Shown here piece by piece: positions 24,902 through 32,394 of a DNA stretch of 58,062 nucleotides. Location: NCBI GenBank assembly GCA_030431755.1, contig JAUIIK010000014.1:1-58062 (forward strand), read 5' to 3'. How positions within the stretch are numbered: position 1 is the stretch's first letter; each line of letters opens with the position of its first letter. The stretch comes from Chloroflexia bacterium (GTDB lineage: Bacteria; Chloroflexota; Chloroflexia; Thermomicrobiales; CFX8). The translations under genes were made by a program, and so were the position numbers. The notes below the pieces were generated by a model. That model did not search any database and was not told the DNA's origin. It saw only the letters and a list, made by a program, of their open reading frames with translations.

Positions 24902-25747
24902 ATGCCAGACATCGATGAATGGATCCATGAGATTGGCAAGGTCGGAGACCTGCTGCACCAGATGCAGGCGGCCGAAGGCGGCGCGGGCAACATCTCGCTC
25001 TTCCTGCCAGCCGAGACAACCGGTCTGCGCGGCTTCTGCCTGGCGCGCTTCCCTCGCGACCGCGAGTACCGCCTGCCCGGCGACGTTTCGCTACCGCACG
25101 GCACGCTGCTCGTCACCGGCAGCCGGCGGCGCTTGCGCGATGTGCTGACTCAGCCCGACACGGCACTCTGCGCGATCCAGGTCGAGTCCGACGGCACGAG
25201 CTACCTGCACCACTCGAAGAATCAGGTCATCGAGCCGACCAGCGAGATCGACTCGCACATCGGCATCCACGCCGTCCAGCTGGCCGGCGCGCCGAAGGTC
25301 AGCGCCGTCGTCCACGCACAACCGCCGAATCTGACGTATCTCACCCATGTCCCAGAGTACCGCGATCAGGGCCGTTTCAACCGCCAGCTCTATCGCTGGC
25401 AGCCGGAGACGATCGCGATGATCCCGCAGGGCATCCGGCTGCTCGACTTCGAGACGCCCGGCACGCCCCATCAGGGTGGGCTGACTCAGGACGCGATGGT
25501 GCGCCACAAGATCGTCATCTGGGCGAAGCATGGTGTCATCGCCCGCTCGACCGAGGGGCCGATGGAAGCGTTGGATCTGATCGAGTACGCCGAGGCCGCC
25601 GCAACCTACGAACGCTTCGACATCCAGGCTGGCCGCCCCGCCGATGGCCTATCGCTCGATGAGCTGAAGGCGATCACCGCGCGCTTCGAGATCCACGCGC
25701 CGGTGCTCGACAACATGCCCAGCGACATCCTCCAGCAGGCCGGCTAG
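24902..25747 (+). CDS. RhaD-like class II aldolase
   Basis: A 281-aa protein of the class II aldolase/adducin fold, closest to rhamnulose-1-phosphate aldolase by its layout: GGAGNISLFLP, LVTGSRRRLRDV, IQVESDGTSY, PTSEIDSHIGIHAVQLAG, VVHAQPPNLTYLTHVPEYRD and VIWAKHGVIARS. In E. coli RhaD the zinc is held by the HxH of MHCHATN, a later His in FHGV and a Glu; here the first motif reads HAQ, so the second His is replaced by Gln, while KHGV keeps the third. Activity on rhamnulose phosphate is therefore unproven. ATG 24902. Cotranscribed with the Nudix gene 5 bp downstream. Confidence 0.82.
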   Translation: MPDIDEWIHEIGKVGDLLHQMQAAEGGAGNISLFLPAETTGLRGFCLARFPRDREYRLPGDVSLPHGTLLVTGSRRRLRDVLTQPDTALCAIQVESDGTSYLHHSKNQVIEPTSEIDSHIGIHAVQLAGAPKVSAVVHAQPPNLTYLTHVPEYRDQGRFNRQLYRWQPETIAMIPQGIRLLDFETPGTPHQGGLTQDAMVRHKIVIWAKHGVIARSTEGPMEALDLIEYAEAAATYERFDIQAGRPADGLSLDELKAITARFEIHAPVLDNMPSDILQQAG

Positions 25748-25751
25748 GACC

Positions 25752-26276
25752 TTGCCAGCTCCGATCGAGGCCGCTGTCCTCGTCCCGCTTTACCGGGACG
25801 CCGACAACGCATTGCGAATGATCCTTATCGTGCGCGGACCGGACGGCCCGCATGGCAGCCAGATCGGCTTTCCCGGCGGCGTGCGGGAGCCGGAGGACGA
25901 GACACTCCTGCACACGGCTCTGCGCGAAGCATACGAAGAAATCGGACTGCCTCCGGCCAACGTCGAGATCGTCGCCGATCTGGAGACGATCGATACGATG
26001 TCGACCGGCTTCACCATCGCGCCCTACCTCGGCCGGATCATCCCGCCGCCGCGCTGGGTGCTCCAGGAAACGGAAGTCGCCGACGTCCTCGATGTCCGGG
26101 TCGAAGACCTCCTTGTGCCCGGTATCCATGCCAGCCGCATGGCCCACTTCGAGGGCTGGCCCGCGCCCCGCGAGATCAGCTTCTACCGCCTCGGACCCCA
26201 CGAGCTCTGGGGCGCAACCTACCGCATCGTCCAGCCACTCCTACCGCGCTTAATCGACGCGGAGTGGGATCTGTAA
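25752..26276 (+). CDS. Nudix hydrolase, CoA-pyrophosphatase-like
   Basis: A 174-aa Nudix enzyme. Residues 43-65 are a complete Nudix box: GGVREPEDETLLHTALREAY continuing EEIGL, with the metal-binding REAYEE. The preceding PHGSQIGFPGG matches the NudL/CoA-diphosphatase motif (xxHxGQxxFPGG), so the likely substrate is CoA or an acyl-CoA. TTG at 25752 is the only start close to the match and lies 4 bp after the aldolase stop, which suggests coupled translation. Confidence 0.87.
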   Translation: MPAPIEAAVLVPLYRDADNALRMILIVRGPDGPHGSQIGFPGGVREPEDETLLHTALREAYEEIGLPPANVEIVADLETIDTMSTGFTIAPYLGRIIPPPRWVLQETEVADVLDVRVEDLLVPGIHASRMAHFEGWPAPREISFYRLGPHELWGATYRIVQPLLPRLIDAEWDL

Positions 26277-26322
26277 ACCCGCGGGCAACGCGCTACTACC
26301 AGCAAGACCAACACCACCCCTC

Positions 26323-26347
26323 GTAGGGATGTGGCTCGTCCCCATCC
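26323..26347. repeat. Class 1 REP unit (outer, downstream side of RAYT)
   Basis: GTAG followed by GGATGTGG-ctcgt-CCCCATCC. One stem mismatch (T in GGATGTGG). With the inverted unit at 26391-26415 it forms a REP pair downstream of the RAYT gene. Confidence 0.85.
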
Positions 26348-26390
26348 GCCTCTCGGTCCCGAAGCATTCGTCGGTAGGAGCCAAAAACCA

Positions 26391-26415
26391 GGATGGGGAC
26401 GAGCCCCATCCCTAC
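26391..26415. repeat. Class 1 REP unit overlapping the RAYT stop codon
   Basis: Inverted orientation: GGATGGGG-acgag-CCCCATCC then CTAC. On the minus strand this reads GTAG-GGATGGGGctcgtCCCC..., and the TAG within GTAG is the stop codon of the RAYT gene (26412-26414). The stem is perfect, 8 bp. Confidence 0.87.
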
Positions 26416-26984
26416 GGGGTTGAGCGGGAGTTGTCACCGTGGGCGGACTGCGATCTCTGATCGAGAATCTGCTGCCAGGCTTGGTACTCGATGTCTTCAA
26501 GCCACCGTGGCGGATTGTCATCGATGTAAGCGCGGACACGATCAAGATCGCGATCATCACGGATGACATGGTCATAGAATGACTGCTGCCAGAGATGCCG
26601 CTCGAAACGCGGCCAGCGATCTCCTCGCACACCTGCAGCATAGGTGCGTGTCGTCAAAGACTTGAATGCGCCGATCACGGCGCTCAACGATTCCGTGCCG
26701 GTCGACTCTGCTGTGTTCAAGCCCACGATTGCATGCAGGTGGTTGGGCATCAGTACAAAGGCATCAAACTCGACATGCGGGAATCGGGTGGGCAGGCTTC
26801 GCCAATACCCCAAGACCATGTGACCTGCGTCGTTGAGACGGAGGCTAGCGTCAACAACGCTTCCGAATCTTGGCATCCTGTCAGCAACACAGATGGTTAC
26901 AAAATAGGAGCCCGGCTGTGCGTAGTCGAACTTCGGAAGGCGACGTAGTTTCCGTTGTCTCCATTCACGCCTCACACCTATCAC
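26412..26984 (-). CDS. REP-associated tyrosine transposase (RAYT)
   Basis: A 190-aa Y1/HUH single-strand transposase. The opening WRQRKLRRLPKFDYAQPGSY then FVTICVADR is typical of this family; the HUH motif is HLH in FDAFVLMPNHLHAIVGL; GAFKSLTTR follows; the catalytic Tyr is in LWQQSFYDHVIRDDRDLDR, and the C-terminus has RAYIDDNPPRWLED. RAYTs act on REP hairpins with a 5' GTAG-type tetranucleotide. Here the gene is bracketed by REP pairs with exactly this head: 26323-26415 and 27015-27089. GTG start at 26984. The stop codon is supplied by a REP. It looks intact. Confidence 0.93.
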   Translation of the reverse strand: MIGVRREWRQRKLRRLPKFDYAQPGSYFVTICVADRMPRFGSVVDASLRLNDAGHMVLGYWRSLPTRFPHVEFDAFVLMPNHLHAIVGLNTAESTGTESLSAVIGAFKSLTTRTYAAGVRGDRWPRFERHLWQQSFYDHVIRDDRDLDRVRAYIDDNPPRWLEDIEYQAWQQILDQRSQSAHGDNSRSTP

Positions 26985-27014
26985 CCCACACCGAAATCAA
27001 GCCCTAAACACCGC

Positions 27015-27089
27015 GTAGGGATGGGGCTCGTCCCCATCCGCTTGTTGATCGGCATCGTTTGCAGCATGGGGACGAGCCCCCGTCCCTAC
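27015..27089. repeat. Inverted pair of class 1 REP units upstream of RAYT
   Basis: 27015-27039 reads GTAG then GGATGGGG-ctcgt-CCCCATCC (perfect stem); 27066-27089 is its inverted, slightly degenerate partner ending CCCTAC. The pair is 31 bp upstream of the RAYT start codon and has the same 75-bp span as the pair at 6658-6732. Confidence 0.87.
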
Positions 27090-27107
27090 GAGTGGGCGAC
27101 CGTCAGG

Positions 27108-27905
27108 CTAATCCTGGTGCGCCAGCTCCGCGTCGCTGTCGGTGGCGAAGTCGTCGGGGTCGGGGCGCCAGTTCTTGGCGACGTGGAACTCCTCGGCGTA
27201 CTCGACGTCGTGGCGCTTACCGGTCTCGTGCATCCAACCGCGAATCATCTTCTCGAGCCGCTCGAAGTTCGCGCCGAGCTGGCTGTCGTGGGCACGGAGT
27301 GAGGCGATCTTGCGGTCGGCGACGCAGCTGATGTCGACATGCGTGTTGGTGTTTGGCGCGCCGACGAACCAGATCTCGCTGACTTTGTGCGGCTTGAGCC
27401 CTTCATCCATCATGAGCTCCGGGAAGTCCCACGGGTTCTGGGAGGCGGGGTAGATGGCCGCGACAGCCGTCTCGGCGACAGCCAGATGGTCCGGGTGGTA
27501 CATACCGATCATGTACTGCGGCTCCCAGTTGACGACCGGGGCCATGCAGACGACACGGCTCGGCCGGTGGGCGCGGAGCAGACGGACGATCTCCTTGCGG
27601 AGTTCGAGGGTGTGGAAGATCTGGCCGTCAGGGTAATCGAGGAAGGTGATGTCTGTCACGCCAAGCTCGGCGCAGGCGGCGCGCTGCTCTTCCTTGCGCA
27701 TTGCCGAGAGCTTTGCCCGCGCTTCCGGGCCGACGTCGGTCGCTTCGTCGCCACCGCCGGCGGTGCCATCGGTCACGATCACGTAGTGGACATCCCAGCC
27801 GTCATCGGTCCAGGTGGCGACGGTCCCGGCGCAGCTGAACTCCGCGTCGTCGGGGTGGGCGACGATGACCATTGCGCGTTTGTCGAGTTGGGTTTCTTCG
27901 GGCAT
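27108..27905 (-). CDS. PIG-L family N-acetylglucosaminyl deacetylase-like protein
   Basis: A 265-aa zinc-dependent deacetylase of the PIG-L/LmbE family. Zinc ligands are expected in AMVIVAHPDDAEFSCAGTVA (AHPDD) and in MIGMYHPDHLAVAETAV (HPDH). The TDGTAGGGDE loop and RxxEQxxA helix are also typical. Substrates in this family include GlcNAc-inositol (mycothiol), bacillithiol precursors and various N-acetyl glycosides; the neighbourhood does not point to one. ATG 27905 follows AAAGGAG. Confidence 0.9.
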   Translation of the reverse strand: MPEETQLDKRAMVIVAHPDDAEFSCAGTVATWTDDGWDVHYVIVTDGTAGGGDEATDVGPEARAKLSAMRKEEQRAACAELGVTDITFLDYPDGQIFHTLELRKEIVRLLRAHRPSRVVCMAPVVNWEPQYMIGMYHPDHLAVAETAVAAIYPASQNPWDFPELMMDEGLKPHKVSEIWFVGAPNTNTHVDISCVADRKIASLRAHDSQLGANFERLEKMIRGWMHETGKRHDVEYAEEFHVAKNWRPDPDDFATDSDAELAHQD

Positions 27906-27981
27906 TCTCAGGCTCTCCTTTGAGCTGACTCGGGCAATAAGAACGGCAACCGGCCAATGCTATCACCCGCTGCCCGGCGAT

Positions 27982-28287
27982 TCAGACTACCCGAAAGGTC
28001 AGGCGCTCGAAGTTGTCGAGCAGCGTGCCCATGTGCTGCCGGACGGCGGTGAAGGCCGCCGAGCCGCCGGCCCAGTCGAGGTCTACCTGGCGCGCGTCGA
28101 GGTCGGCGTACTCGCACTCCCAGACGAAGGTCGGCGCAGCGCCCTCCTGCGGGCCTTCCGACACCATGATCCGGCCGATCGGGCGCTCCTCGTCTGCACG
28201 CACCTGGCTGGCGCGGCGGCGGGTCGCCAGGCCTTCGTCCTCCTGGCCCGGCTTGATGAAGTAACGGTTCTGAACGACGATCGTCAT
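27982..28287 (-). CDS. Small dimeric alpha-beta barrel-like protein (putative)
   Basis: A 101-aa protein. TIVVQNRYFIKPGQEDEGLA opens a pattern of strand, KPG turn and helix as in NIPSNAP/EthD-type folds; PTFVWECEYADLDARQVDLD and the C-terminal MGTLLDNFERLTFRVV complete a beta-alpha-beta layout. No catalytic residue can be assigned. ATG 28287 follows AAAGGAGG. It is on the same strand as the PIG-L gene, 76 bp upstream, so they may be one transcript. Confidence 0.65.
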   Translation of the reverse strand: MTIVVQNRYFIKPGQEDEGLATRRRASQVRADEERPIGRIMVSEGPQEGAAPTFVWECEYADLDARQVDLDWAGGSAAFTAVRQHMGTLLDNFERLTFRVV

Positions 28288-28453
28288 CTCCGAATCCTCC
28301 TTTATGGCTAGTTGATAAGTTGGCGATGCTTATCGTAGCGTGCTACAAATGTTGCTGGTATAGAGGCGGTGGGGGATCGCTGGCCGCCTCCCGACGAACC
28401 GAAACGCTGCTCGCCTGGATTGAGCGCGCGACCGGCCGGTGGGAGGATCGACA

Positions 28454-29731
28454 TTGAGCCGAATGAGAATACGCCGGGGAAATACCCCCCGGGTCCGGTT
28501 GCTGCTTGCACTATTCGTCATCGCCGCATTCGCCGCGCCAGCGGTGAGCGCCGAGTCGCCGCAACCAGCGCAGCAAGCACGCGACCCTGAAGCCGGCTAC
28601 AACCCGGCGACAAACACCGCCCGCGTCTACGCGCACCGTGAAGGCCTGGTCGGCTACACGACCGCCAACGGCCATGTCATTCAACCCAACGATTTCTTCG
28701 TCGCGCTGCCCTGCTTCTGCGCCCTGTCGAGCCTGGGCGGCAACGAGTTTGAGGTGCGGCTGACCTACAAAGACACCTCGATCGTCGTGCCGGTCTGGGA
28801 TGTCGGCCCCTGGAACACAACCGACAACTACTGGGACCCGCCGGCAGAACGCGAGTACTCCAACCTGCCACAAGGTATGCCCGCCGCTGAAGCCGCCTAC
28901 TTCGACGACTACAACAACGGCCAGGATGGCTTCGGACGCAATGTCGCGTCGCCGGCCGGCATCGATATCGGCGACGGCGCGTTCTACGCGCTCGGCATGA
29001 CCGGCTCCGATTGGGTGGATGTCACCTTCCTCTGGCTAGAAGAGCCGACGCGCGAGTCGATCATGGAGTCGCTGCCACCGCTGCCGCGACGTTTCGGCGA
29101 CATCGAGACCGTCTGGTGGGACGAGCGGCCACCGGTCGACGACCACGTCGTGCCGATCCTCGACGATCGTTACGCCTATATTCCTGAGACGGGCCACAAC
29201 GTCCCGGTCGAGATGCTCGACTACTGGTACGACCACGGCGGCTGGCGCACGCTCGGCCTGCCGATCAGCGAGTTCCACCGCGCCATTGAGGAAGATGGCA
29301 CGGTCCACTTCGTCCAGTATTTCGAACGCGCGGCGCTCGCGCTCGTGTGGCCGGAGGCCGGCGGAGCGCCGGTCGTTGTGCCGGAAGCGCTTGGTTACGG
29401 CACCTTCATCAACCCCGGCGCATGGGAATCGGTCGAACCGTTTGAAGATGACGGCTGGGCCAGCTATTTCCCGGAAACCGGCCACTCAGTCGGTGGTGGC
29501 TTCCGCGTCTTCTTCGAAGCCCACGGCGGCACAGAAGTCTTCGGTCAACCGATCTCGGAGGAGTGGGGCATGGTGACGCCGGGCGGTGAACGCGTCGTCT
29601 ACCAGGTCTTCCAGCACGCCCGCTTCGAGTGGTGGCCCGACCGCGCCGGAAGTGGTGACGAGATCACCCTCGGGCTGCTCGGCCTGGAGCTGATGATCGC
29701 GCGCGGTTGGATCGAACCCGGTCCCTCCTGA
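28454..29731 (+). CDS. Secreted protein with RlpA-like double-psi barrel and C-terminal cell-wall-type repeats
   Basis: A 425-aa exported protein. Residues about 8-32 are a signal peptide (VRLLLALFVIAAFAAPAVSA). Residues about 60-190 resemble a double-psi beta-barrel of the RlpA/expansin kind: VALPCFCALSSLGGNEFEVR, VVPVWDVGPWNTTDNYW, ASPAGIDIGDGAFYALGM. The second half repeats a motif YxPETGHxV...YWxxHGGxxxxGLPISE / FFEAHGGTEVFGQPISEEWG and QYFERAALALVWPE / QVFQHARFEWWPD, as in LGFP-like surface repeats. TTG 28454 is preferred for GGGAGG 7 nt upstream. It probably binds or remodels the cell envelope. Confidence 0.78.
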   Translation: MSRMRIRRGNTPRVRLLLALFVIAAFAAPAVSAESPQPAQQARDPEAGYNPATNTARVYAHREGLVGYTTANGHVIQPNDFFVALPCFCALSSLGGNEFEVRLTYKDTSIVVPVWDVGPWNTTDNYWDPPAEREYSNLPQGMPAAEAAYFDDYNNGQDGFGRNVASPAGIDIGDGAFYALGMTGSDWVDVTFLWLEEPTRESIMESLPPLPRRFGDIETVWWDERPPVDDHVVPILDDRYAYIPETGHNVPVEMLDYWYDHGGWRTLGLPISEFHRAIEEDGTVHFVQYFERAALALVWPEAGGAPVVVPEALGYGTFINPGAWESVEPFEDDGWASYFPETGHSVGGGFRVFFEAHGGTEVFGQPISEEWGMVTPGGERVVYQVFQHARFEWWPDRAGSGDEITLGLLGLELMIARGWIEPGPS

Positions 29732-29890
29732 TCCACAGCGCGACGGGTTGGACGTTGGAGGCTGATTGAGCTCGGCAGGCGACAAGCCTCCATGCGCATC
29801 AAGATAAGCTCCAGACGCAGAGAATTGAGCCAGTATGCTCCGTAGCGCCACACCAACCAGTGCTTCCCACGAGCTATCCCGCACCGCCAT

Positions 29891-29997
29891 TGGCATCCCG
29901 AGGCACGGAACCCCGTCGCGACAGCCTCGTTGTCAGCGTTGCATCACGCCGGCATGTGACACGCTCGCAACAAGATCGCTCCTGCGTCGGGATGCCA
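29891..29997. repeat. Degenerate CATCCCG-family palindromic element
   Basis: TGGCATCCCGAGGCACGG at the left faces CGTCGGGATGCCA at the right, 107 bp in all; the interior shows AACAAGATCGCTCC, a worn form of the AAGATCCCTC arm of the family. It is a decayed copy. Confidence 0.45.
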
Positions 29998-30190
29998 CGG
30001 TTGTTGCTGTTGAGTCTGCTGTGTGGCGCAGCGTGCCGAACGATTACGGACGCACCGCGAGCGAACGAACTAACTTGGCGCATGAAGGCCGCAGTGGGTG
30101 ACAAGCCCCAGCCATTAAGCGGCCCGCCGGAATCACGCCAACATCAAGATAAGACGGCCTAAGCGACTCATTACAAAATTCAAACGGAAT

Positions 30191-30240
30191 GGTTAACGGC
30201 GTAACCGCTTGGATCTGCTACGATTCCATTATGTGGAATC
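30191..30240 (+). promoter_or_regulatory. Two inverted repeats upstream of the 30321 gene
   Basis: GGTTA-acggcg-TAACC (30191-30206) and GATTCC-attatgt-GGAATC (30222-30240) are close together in a locally AT-richer stretch, 80-130 bp before the start codon. They could be operators or an RNA leader structure. No regulator gene is adjacent. Confidence 0.35.
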
Positions 30241-30320
30241 ATCCAATCGTATCCGGCGCGCTTCCGACTCCCGCTTGATCCAATCCGCCGGGACAACGCA
30301 GAAGCGCGAGGGACACGGTA

Positions 30321-30836
30321 TTGACCTGGCTCCCTGGTTCGGGCGGCTCTCCGGGCCGCTCAAAGCTCAACAGCAGTGTCCGCTACGAGCCGTTTACGCC
30401 GACCGTGCCGGACTTCATACTCGAACGGCCAGCCATCGCCGGCGCGCTGCTCGCTACCGCGGGTATCAGCGCCAGCCTGCTGATCATTCAGACGATGCAC
30501 CGCTGGCCGCTCTGGTTGCTCATTCCAAGCATGGGGTTCGCCGTGCTGGCAATGACGGCGACGGTTATCGGCCTCGTCATCCTGATCGTCCTGCTCCTCC
30601 AACCGCTGATCGAGGGCAAGGACGACCTCGGCTGGGACGCTGAACCGCTCGCGTCGATGGGCATTCCACTGAGCTTGCAGCGCAAGGTCGAGGGGTTGGG
30701 CTACTGGACATGCGAAGCGCTGTCGGACGCCATCACCAAGGGCTTGTTCCCCTGGAACGATCTGAGCTATGACGAGCGCCAGCAAGTCCACCGGGCTATC
30801 GAGTTCTGGAGAGCCACGACAGTCACAGCGGATTAG
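30321..30836 (+). CDS. Two-TM protein with C-terminal helical domain resembling RNA polymerase alpha-CTD
   Basis: A 171-aa protein. Two hydrophobic helices (AIAGALLATAGISASLLIIQ; FAVLAMTATVIGLVILIVLL) are followed by a soluble part of about 60 residues: GIPLSLQRKVEGLGYWTCEA then LSDAITKGLFPWNDLSYDER. The pattern LSLxxKVxGLGxxTxxxLxxA...LSxDER has the spacing of the HhH-like alpha-CTD/SAM-type helical bundles. The resemblance is by eye. TTG 30321 follows GAGGGA at 7 nt. Function unknown. Confidence 0.65.
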   Translation: MTWLPGSGGSPGRSKLNSSVRYEPFTPTVPDFILERPAIAGALLATAGISASLLIIQTMHRWPLWLLIPSMGFAVLAMTATVIGLVILIVLLLQPLIEGKDDLGWDAEPLASMGIPLSLQRKVEGLGYWTCEALSDAITKGLFPWNDLSYDERQQVHRAIEFWRATTVTAD

Positions 30837-30944
30837 GACCATGACCAATGGGCTGAAACCGCAACGGCATGTCAAGCGTTAGTTAAGTAGGCGGGTCTGG
30901 GGTTTCACTCGCCGATCCGAAACAGTGAATAGAAACGTGAACAG

Positions 30945-32042
30945 GTGCTCACACGCGTCTCGTTGATCCTGGTCGCATTTGCCACGCTCGTTGGCCTCCT
31001 CGTACTGGCCGACATTGAGCTGCTTGTCCAAGTCTTGGACGCGCTACCAGCTTCGAGTCTCGCTCTCCTGATTGGCGTCTTCCTCGCCGGCGCGGTCCTG
31101 AAGGGCCTGCGCTGGGCCTTCTACCTGCGCTCGGCGCGCCTCGACATCCGCTGGCGCGATGGCATGACGACCTTTCTGGCCGGGATGTCGACCTCGCCGC
31201 TGCCGGGCGGCTCTTGGCTGGCCCCGCGCCTGGCCCAGGAGCACGGCATCGCCCGCATGAGCCAGGCCGCGCCGGCGCTCTTCGTGAGCTTCATCGTCGA
31301 CGCCATCACGCTGCCGACCATGATCCTGGCGCTCTTTATCATCACCGACCAGTCCCGCTATAGCTTCGCAATCCCGGTTGTCGGCATCGCCATCGGGTTG
31401 GTGCTGCTGGCGATGGGCCGCTCGACGCGGGTATGGAACATCGTCGCGCGCGTTCTCGACCGCAGCCGCTTCACCCGCCGCTGGCTGCCGCAGGAGCGCG
31501 ATGTGCAGATGCGCGTCCAGGCGTTGATGAGTCCGCGCGTGCTGCTCGGCGGCGCTGCGTTCAGTCTGGGCGCGACCATCCTCTCGGCGGCGTTTCTCTA
31601 TGGACTCGTCTCGGCGCTGACCTTCCGGGGCATCAGCCCCTGGGAGGCGCTCTGGATCCACAGCGTCTCCGAGACTGCCGGCATCGCCATTCCCATTCCT
31701 GGCGGCTTTGGCGTCACCGACTCGTCGATCACCGGGATGCTGACCCAGCACAACATCGGCCTCCGCCGCGCCACCTTCCTGGCGCTCGTCCTGCGCTCAT
31801 CCGACGCCGCCTTCCGGGTGGCTTTCGGCACCCTCGTGCTCTTCCTTCGCTACGAACGCTTCCTGCTCAACGCGCTCGACCTGCGCGGCCGGACCCGCGG
31901 CGCATACCGCCACGCCTGCCGGGTGCCGGGCTTCCGAATGGCGTGCGAGCCGCTGGCCAATGCCGTGCTGCTACACGTTATCCAACCGGTCGCGGCGCTC
32001 GTGGAATCCACCCCGGTCGAAGAGCCCTCGCCCAGCGACTGA
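30945..32042 (+). CDS. Flippase-like / UPF0104 (LPG-synthase TM) membrane protein
   Basis: A 365-aa integral membrane protein with about eight hydrophobic segments. It carries the family pattern KGLRWAFYLRSARLDIRWRD, then a PLPGGSWLAPRLAQEHGI loop and the late AIPIPGGFGVTDSSITGML, which corresponds to the conserved PGGxGxxE/D region of the lysylphosphatidylglycerol-synthase TM/flippase-like family. Members move lipids or glycolipids across the membrane. No synthase domain is attached. GTG 30945 is the start. Confidence 0.83.
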   Translation: MLTRVSLILVAFATLVGLLVLADIELLVQVLDALPASSLALLIGVFLAGAVLKGLRWAFYLRSARLDIRWRDGMTTFLAGMSTSPLPGGSWLAPRLAQEHGIARMSQAAPALFVSFIVDAITLPTMILALFIITDQSRYSFAIPVVGIAIGLVLLAMGRSTRVWNIVARVLDRSRFTRRWLPQERDVQMRVQALMSPRVLLGGAAFSLGATILSAAFLYGLVSALTFRGISPWEALWIHSVSETAGIAIPIPGGFGVTDSSITGMLTQHNIGLRRATFLALVLRSSDAAFRVAFGTLVLFLRYERFLLNALDLRGRTRGAYRHACRVPGFRMACEPLANAVLLHVIQPVAALVESTPVEEPSPSD

Positions 32043-32394
32043 CGCGTCGTCGGCGTCAATGTTCATGCCCGCCGATCCCGCCTTGCTTGCCAACCTGTCA
32101 TTTGCCAACTATACTGCGTACGTACGCATGCAATCGGCCATGCGTTGGACGCGAACACCACGTCGCGCGCCGTGCAATTCAACCCCGCGTCATGTAGAAT
32201 TAGAACATCTGTTCGACATAGAGATGAGGCTGGCGAGCGCGATGAGTAAGCGGGCTACGGACATCCGACGACCGTGTGAACGGCGACGGTCGAGCCACCT
32301 GGTTTCGACGGACCGGGCGCAGGAGCGCTGGACGTCGCAGCCGGCGCTGCGCTAATTCAACGAGCTTGCCGCCTGCCGGAAGGAGAGAGAAGCA
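32043..32394. other. 352-bp leader region of the 76-aa gene
   Basis: The region holds the SOS promoter core at 32195-32214 and then about 180 bp of leader before ATG 32395. The frame after the LexA box (AGATGAGGCTGGCGAGCGCG...) is short and without a homologue. The long leader is unusual for so small a gene. Confidence 0.5.
32195..32214 (+). promoter_or_regulatory. SOS promoter core: -10 TAGAAT overlapping a LexA-type box
   Basis: TAGAAT (32195-32200) is followed by GAACATCTGTTC (32203-32214). Except for one base in the -10 the block TGTAxAATTAGAACATCTGT is identical to the one at 7163-7182. Repression by LexA and induction by DNA damage are expected for the small gene downstream. Confidence 0.72.

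Larger units (their letters stand above)
29732..30320. other. 589-bp intergenic region without a supported gene
   Basis: Contents: a weak hairpin GGAGGCT...AGCCTCC (29757-29791) after the RlpA-like gene, a degenerate CATCCCG-family element (29891-29997), a word CATCAAGATAAG that occurs twice (near 29797 and 30140), and two inverted repeats at 30191-30240 before the next gene. No open frame has family similarity or a good ribosome site. Confidence 0.6.
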
